Shown here in pieces: positions 5,950 to 8,951 of a stretch of 8,951 nucleotides of DNA. The notes under the pieces were generated by a model. The model saw nothing but the letters and a program-made list of their open reading frames with translations, was not told the origin of the DNA and searched no databases. The position numbers and the translations under genes are program-made. The stretch is taken from positions 1 through 8,951 of the forward strand of contig CACXEL010000371.1 in assembly GCA_902766655.1 (NCBI GenBank), given 5' to 3'. Numbering within the stretch: the stretch's first letter is position 1; every line of letters begins with the position of its first letter. The DNA is from an uncultured Lachnospiraceae bacterium (GTDB lineage: Bacteria > Bacillota > Clostridia > Lachnospirales > Lachnospiraceae).

Positions 5950-7017
5950 ATGTCCGAATACTCTATTTCCGAGATCTATCCCGGCGACAGATACGCCCTG
6001 TCACAGATCGACAGGCTCCTCGCCCAGGAGGGAATCAGGCGGGACGCGAACCTGGACTATATCTGCGCCATGTACGATGAGGACTACAATATCATCGGCA
6101 CGGGAAGCTGCTTCGGGAGCACGCTCCGCTGCTTCGCGGTGAGCCATGAGCACCAGGGGGAGGGGCTTCTGAACTCGATCATCTCCCACCTGATCGACGT
6201 CCAGTTCAGGCGCGGCAACATGCACCTCTTCCTCTACACGAAAATCAATTCCGCCCGCTTCTTCGGCGACCTGGGCTTCTATGAGATCGCCCGCGTCGAC
6301 GAAACACTGGTCTTCATGGAGAACCGGCGGAACGGGTTCGAGAGCTACATAAACAGACTGAAGGCGGATGCGCCGGCGGGCTTCACGCCATCCTCCGCCT
6401 CCGGACGGGTCGGCGCGATCGTGATGAACGCCAATCCCTTCACGCTCGGACACCAGTATCTGGTGGAGAAGGCGGCTGCGGCCTGCGGCGTCCTCCACCT
6501 CTTCATCGTCAGCGAGGACGCCAGCCTGGTGCCCTTTGCCGTCCGGAAAAGGCTGATCCGGGAGGGGACGGCGCACATCCCGGGGATCATTTTACATGAC
6601 AGCGGTCCGTACATGATCTCGAACGCCACCTTCCCCAGCTATTTCCTGAGGGACGAGGCGTCCGTGATCACCGGCCACGCGAAGCTGGACATCCAGACCT
6701 TCACGAAGATCGCCGCCGCGCTCGGCATCAGCGTGCGCTACGTCGGCGAGGAGCCCACCAGTGAGGTGACCGGCATCTACAATACGATCATGGCGCAGGA
6801 CCTGCCGAAGGCGGGCATAGCCTGCGAGATCATCCCCCGGAAGACCGCCGGCGGCGCGGCCATCAGCGCTTCCACCGTGCGCACCTGCCTCAAGTCCGGC
6901 GACTGGGAGGCGCTGCGGGCACTGGTGCCGGAGACGACGCTGCGGTACTTTATGAGCGCCGAGGCAGAGCCTGTCCTGAAAAAGATCCGCGCCGCGGGAA
7001 ATGTAATCCATTACTGA
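5950..7017 (+). CDS. citC: Citrate lyase ligase ([citrate (pro-3S)-lyase] ligase)
   Basis: CitC uses ATP to acetylate the thiol of the CitD prosthetic group, the last activation step of citrate lyase, and can reactivate enzyme that has lost its acetyl group. The 355-residue protein has the family's two parts. An N-terminal GNAT-like domain spans about 1-130, with SHEHQGEGLLNSIISHL (65-81) and INSARFFGDLGFYEIAR (99-115). A C-terminal nucleotidyltransferase domain begins at about 155, with MNANPFTLGHQYLVEKAA (159-176), whose LGH is the HxGH-like nucleotide-binding site, and AISASTVR (304-311), matching the ISxSxVR signature. Length and motifs are complete. It lies 49 bp after citXG with its own strong ribosome site and is followed by a strong terminator, so it ends the citXG-citC unit. 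In many bacteria citC opens the cit operon instead. Confidence 0.96.
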   Translation: MSEYSISEIYPGDRYALSQIDRLLAQEGIRRDANLDYICAMYDEDYNIIGTGSCFGSTLRCFAVSHEHQGEGLLNSIISHLIDVQFRRGNMHLFLYTKINSARFFGDLGFYEIARVDETLVFMENRRNGFESYINRLKADAPAGFTPSSASGRVGAIVMNANPFTLGHQYLVEKAAAACGVLHLFIVSEDASLVPFAVRKRLIREGTAHIPGIILHDSGPYMISNATFPSYFLRDEASVITGHAKLDIQTFTKIAAALGISVRYVGEEPTSEVTGIYNTIMAQDLPKAGIACEIIPRKTAGGAAISASTVRTCLKSGDWEALRALVPETTLRYFMSAEAEPVLKKIRAAGNVIHY

Positions 7018-7041
7018 GGCGGAACCGGTCGGGCCATCCTG

Positions 7042-7084
7042 AAAAAAGCCCCTGCGGAGACTTGTGTCCGCAGGGGCTTTTTTT
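7042..7084. terminator. Bidirectional intrinsic terminator between citC and the DUF898-like gene
   Basis: The arms GCCCCTGCGGA (7048-7058) and TCCGCAGGGGC (7067-7077) form a perfect 11-bp GC-rich stem with an 8-nt loop. Six A residues (7042-7047) precede it and seven T residues (7078-7084) follow, so it carries a U-tract in both directions. It can end citXG-citC transcripts on the plus strand and the convergent DUF898-like gene on the minus strand. Confidence 0.95.
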
Positions 7085-7101
7085 GTTTTTATTTCCCGGG
7101 A

Positions 7102-8951
7102 TCAGAAGGTGGTCCCGATCACGTGGGTGTTGCCGTAGATGTAGCGGTTCAGGCGGCAGGTCGCCCAGGGGCTGTAGATGCCGCAGGTGATGACGGTCAG
7201 CAGGGCGTTGACGATGTAGATGCCGAACATCTCCGTGCCGTTCCCGAAGAAGCCCATCCGGTCGCCTTCGACCACGGAGCCGGTCAGCTCCCACTTGATG
7301 AGGGGTACGGCGGCCCAGGGGTAGGCGATGCCGCAGGTGATCATGGTGATCAGGCCGCAGAGGATGCTGTATCCCAGGTAGGCGGAGAAGGGGCCGTCAA
7401 AGAAGGAGTTGGCGTAGACCATGCCGGCCGTATCCGGAGCGCCCATGTAGGCCGTGTGGCTGAGCTCCCATTTCTTGAGGGAGATGTAGACGTAGAAGCC
7501 GAAGAGGCCGCAGGTGATCACGGTGAGGATTTCCCAGATGATCCACCTGCCCAGGAGTTCGCCGCCGGTGCCGTTGAAGGTCAGGCGCTTGCCGTCGATG
7601 ACGGTGTGCTCCTTGCGCCATTTGTAGATCCTGCAGAGGAACCAGGGGGCCGCGATGCCGCAGGTGAGGGCGGAAGCGACGCTGAGGAGCAGAATGTTGA
7701 CGAAGAGGTCCACGCCGTCCCCGTCGAAGTAGGATCCGCCCTGATCGGGCTGGCCCGGGTAGGGAACCGGGGGATTGACTCCGCCGCCGGCCGCCGCACC
7801 GGCCATGCCTGCCGCCGCTGCACCGGCTGCCGCGCCGTTCATATCGCCCCTGTTCATGTCGTCGTTCCAGGTTTCCGCCGCGGGGGCCTTGTCCTTGTGG
7901 AAGCCGGCCTTCTCCATGAGGAAGGCTGCGGAGCCTCTGAGGTCGAAGCCGCCGGTCAGGGCCGTGCCGAAGGTCAGGAACCTGGCCAGGAGGTCGATGC
8001 CCAGCACCGTGCAGGCGGCGAAGAGGACAAAGCGGAGGAAACCGGCGGAGCCGGAGACCCGGAGGACCGCATAGATGGCCGCCAGGATCGACACGCCCAG
8101 GGTGATGTTGACGCCCTGGGTCTGCCGGACCTTCTTGGAGGCGACCATATAGAGGATGCCGCCGAACTCAGCCAGCGCGACCAGCATCATGACGACCATG
8201 AGCACCTGGCGGAAGCCGGAGAAGGCTCTCCAGAGTCCCCAGGCATATCCGCTGGAGACCACACCGAGGAGAATGCTGAAAATGAAGCCCAGGCCAGTCA
8301 TGGCGACCGGCACAAAGCCGACGAAGCCGCTGCCGATATGAATGACCTTCTCAGGGGTCATCGGCCCGCTACCGAGGGGATTGATATGGTCGCCGTCCGG
8401 ATCGTCGCCCGGGCCGCCGCTGCCGAAGCCGGAGAAGCTGCCGCCCTTGTCCGTTCCGAAGCTGTCACCGGAAGGGGCCGGGCCGGCGGAATAGTCCACA
8501 TGGGAGGGGCCGCTGCCGGGCGCGTCCTGCGCCTTGTCTGTCTCGACCGGGCGGAAGGGATTCCAGCCCGCAGAGATCTGGGAACCGCTGTCGACAGTGC
8601 TGCCGGAAGCCGCCGCGCCAAGTCCCGCAGCCGCCAGACCTGCCGCCGCGATGCCGGCAGACTGGCCGTCTTCCGCGGACCCGTCGGCCGCGCCGGGGGC
8701 AAAGAGGCCGGTCGACGGCTCGGAGGTTGACGGGGCGCTGTCGCCCAGCACGAAGCCGGTAGTCTCCGGCTCAGAGGTTGACGGAGTACTGTCGCCCAGC
8801 ACGAAGCCGGTAGTCTCCGGCTCGGAGGTTGACGGGGCGCTGCCGCCAAGCACAAAGCCGGTCGTTTCCGGCTCGGAGGTTGACGGGGCGCTGCCGCCTA
8901 GCACAAAGCCGGTCGTTTCCGGCTCGGATGCCGCCGGTGTATTGTCGGCCG
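7102..8951 (-). CDS. Large DUF898-like multi-pass membrane protein with N-terminal tandem repeats, partial at the right edge
   Basis: The frame is open from beyond base 8951 to the stop at 7102, over 610 codons, with the N-terminus missing. Residues are numbered here from the Val codon at 8902-8904. Residues 2-69 are 17-residue repeats of the form LGGSAPSTSEPETTGFV. A low-complexity Gly/Ser/Ala/Pro stretch follows to about 185. Four hydrophobic segments lie at about 193-216, 233-254, 267-283 and 289-310. An Ala/Gly/Pro linker (about 355-388) precedes the C-terminal region (391-600). That region has four copies of a TCG motif at 414, 464, 523 and 573, each within a hydrophobic segment, three of them continuing to a PW or KW pair, for example TCGIYSPWATCRLNRYIYGNT. 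This last form closely resembles DUF898 (YjgN family) proteins, whose function is unknown. No link to citrate is evident; it is convergent with citC and separated by a terminator. An N-terminal zinc ribbon, common in related clostridial proteins, may lie outside the window, but this is a guess. Confidence 0.8.
   Translation of the reverse strand, partial: ADNTPAASEPETTGFVLGGSAPSTSEPETTGFVLGGSAPSTSEPETTGFVLGDSTPSTSEPETTGFVLGDSAPSTSEPSTGLFAPGAADGSAEDGQSAGIAAAGLAAAGLGAAASGSTVDSGSQISAGWNPFRPVETDKAQDAPGSGPSHVDYSAGPAPSGDSFGTDKGGSFSGFGSGGPGDDPDGDHINPLGSGPMTPEKVIHIGSGFVGFVPVAMTGLGFIFSILLGVVSSGYAWGLWRAFSGFRQVLMVVMMLVALAEFGGILYMVASKKVRQTQGVNITLGVSILAAIYAVLRVSGSAGFLRFVLFAACTVLGIDLLARFLTFGTALTGGFDLRGSAAFLMEKAGFHKDKAPAAETWNDDMNRGDMNGAAAGAAAAGMAGAAAGGGVNPPVPYPGQPDQGGSYFDGDGVDLFVNILLLSVASALTCGIAAPWFLCRIYKWRKEHTVIDGKRLTFNGTGGELLGRWIIWEILTVITCGLFGFYVYISLKKWELSHTAYMGAPDTAGMVYANSFFDGPFSAYLGYSILCGLITMITCGIAYPWAAVPLIKWELTGSVVEGDRMGFFGNGTEMFGIYIVNALLTVITCGIYSPWATCRLNRYIYGNTHVIGTTF
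8698..8951 (-). repeat. 51-bp in-frame tandem repeat, four full units plus one at the edge
   Basis: Units at 8851-8901, 8800-8850, 8749-8799 and 8698-8748 each encode 17 residues of the form LG(G/D)S(A/T)PSTSEPETTGFV. The 8698-8748 copy diverges at its end (EPSTGLFA). A further, more divergent unit begins at 8902 and is cut by the window edge. Adjacent units differ by only a few bases (4 of 51 between the units at 8800 and 8851), which points to recent expansion or homogenisation. As 51 is a multiple of three, copy changes would alter length without breaking the frame. Confidence 0.93.

Noticed and set aside
7123..8730. Long plus-strand open frame of 535 codons
   Set aside because: It lies antisense to the DUF898-like gene, is rich in Ala, Gly, Asp, Glu and His with no domain, and comes from GC-rich codon structure on the other strand.
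8698..8951. CRISPR array
   Set aside because: The 51-bp units are directly adjacent with no unique spacers and are in frame within a coding sequence.

Overview
The window carries a citrate fermentation locus from what looks like a GC-rich, low-oxygen Firmicute, probably a Clostridia-class gut or rumen anaerobe. That placement is inference. It rests on strong GGAGG-type ribosome binding sites at nearly every start, the citrate lyase gene set, paired half-size CHR transporters and a DUF898 repeat membrane protein. No rRNA or other taxonomic marker is present.

Left part, minus strand (1-1741): citD, citE and the first 154 codons of citF encode the acyl-carrier (gamma), beta and alpha subunits of citrate lyase. 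citD and citE overlap by 4 bp. citF follows after an unusually long 83-bp gap and runs off the left edge. Divergent to them is a LysR-type regulator gene (1953-2885, plus). The AT-rich region between citD and the regulator holds a perfect 15-bp inverted repeat (1839-1874) lying over the best lysR promoter, so it is a strong operator candidate.

Middle (2886-4508): a 244-bp convergent gap with no gene is followed by two overlapping minus-strand genes for half-size CHR-family membrane proteins (3130-4247). A second divergent intergenic region (4248-4508) then holds a good sigma-70-type promoter reading right.

Right part, plus strand (4509-7017): a citX-citG fusion gene and citC encode the enzymes that make, attach and acetylate the citrate lyase prosthetic group. 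A strong bidirectional hairpin terminator (7042-7084) follows. The last gene (7102 to beyond 8951, minus) encodes a large membrane protein with near-identical 17-residue repeats, a four-helix membrane region, an Ala/Gly/Pro linker and a C-terminal DUF898-like region built from a two-level internal duplication.

Together, citDEF encode the enzyme that splits citrate to acetate and oxaloacetate, CitXG and CitC activate CitD, and the LysR protein is the obvious candidate regulator. The locus differs from the usual single cit operon: catalytic and maturation genes are on opposite strands, separated by the regulator and a CHR pair, and no recognisable citrate transporter is visible. Most genes belong to known families. 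The points worth a second look are this arrangement, the operator-like palindrome and the DUF898 repeat protein.
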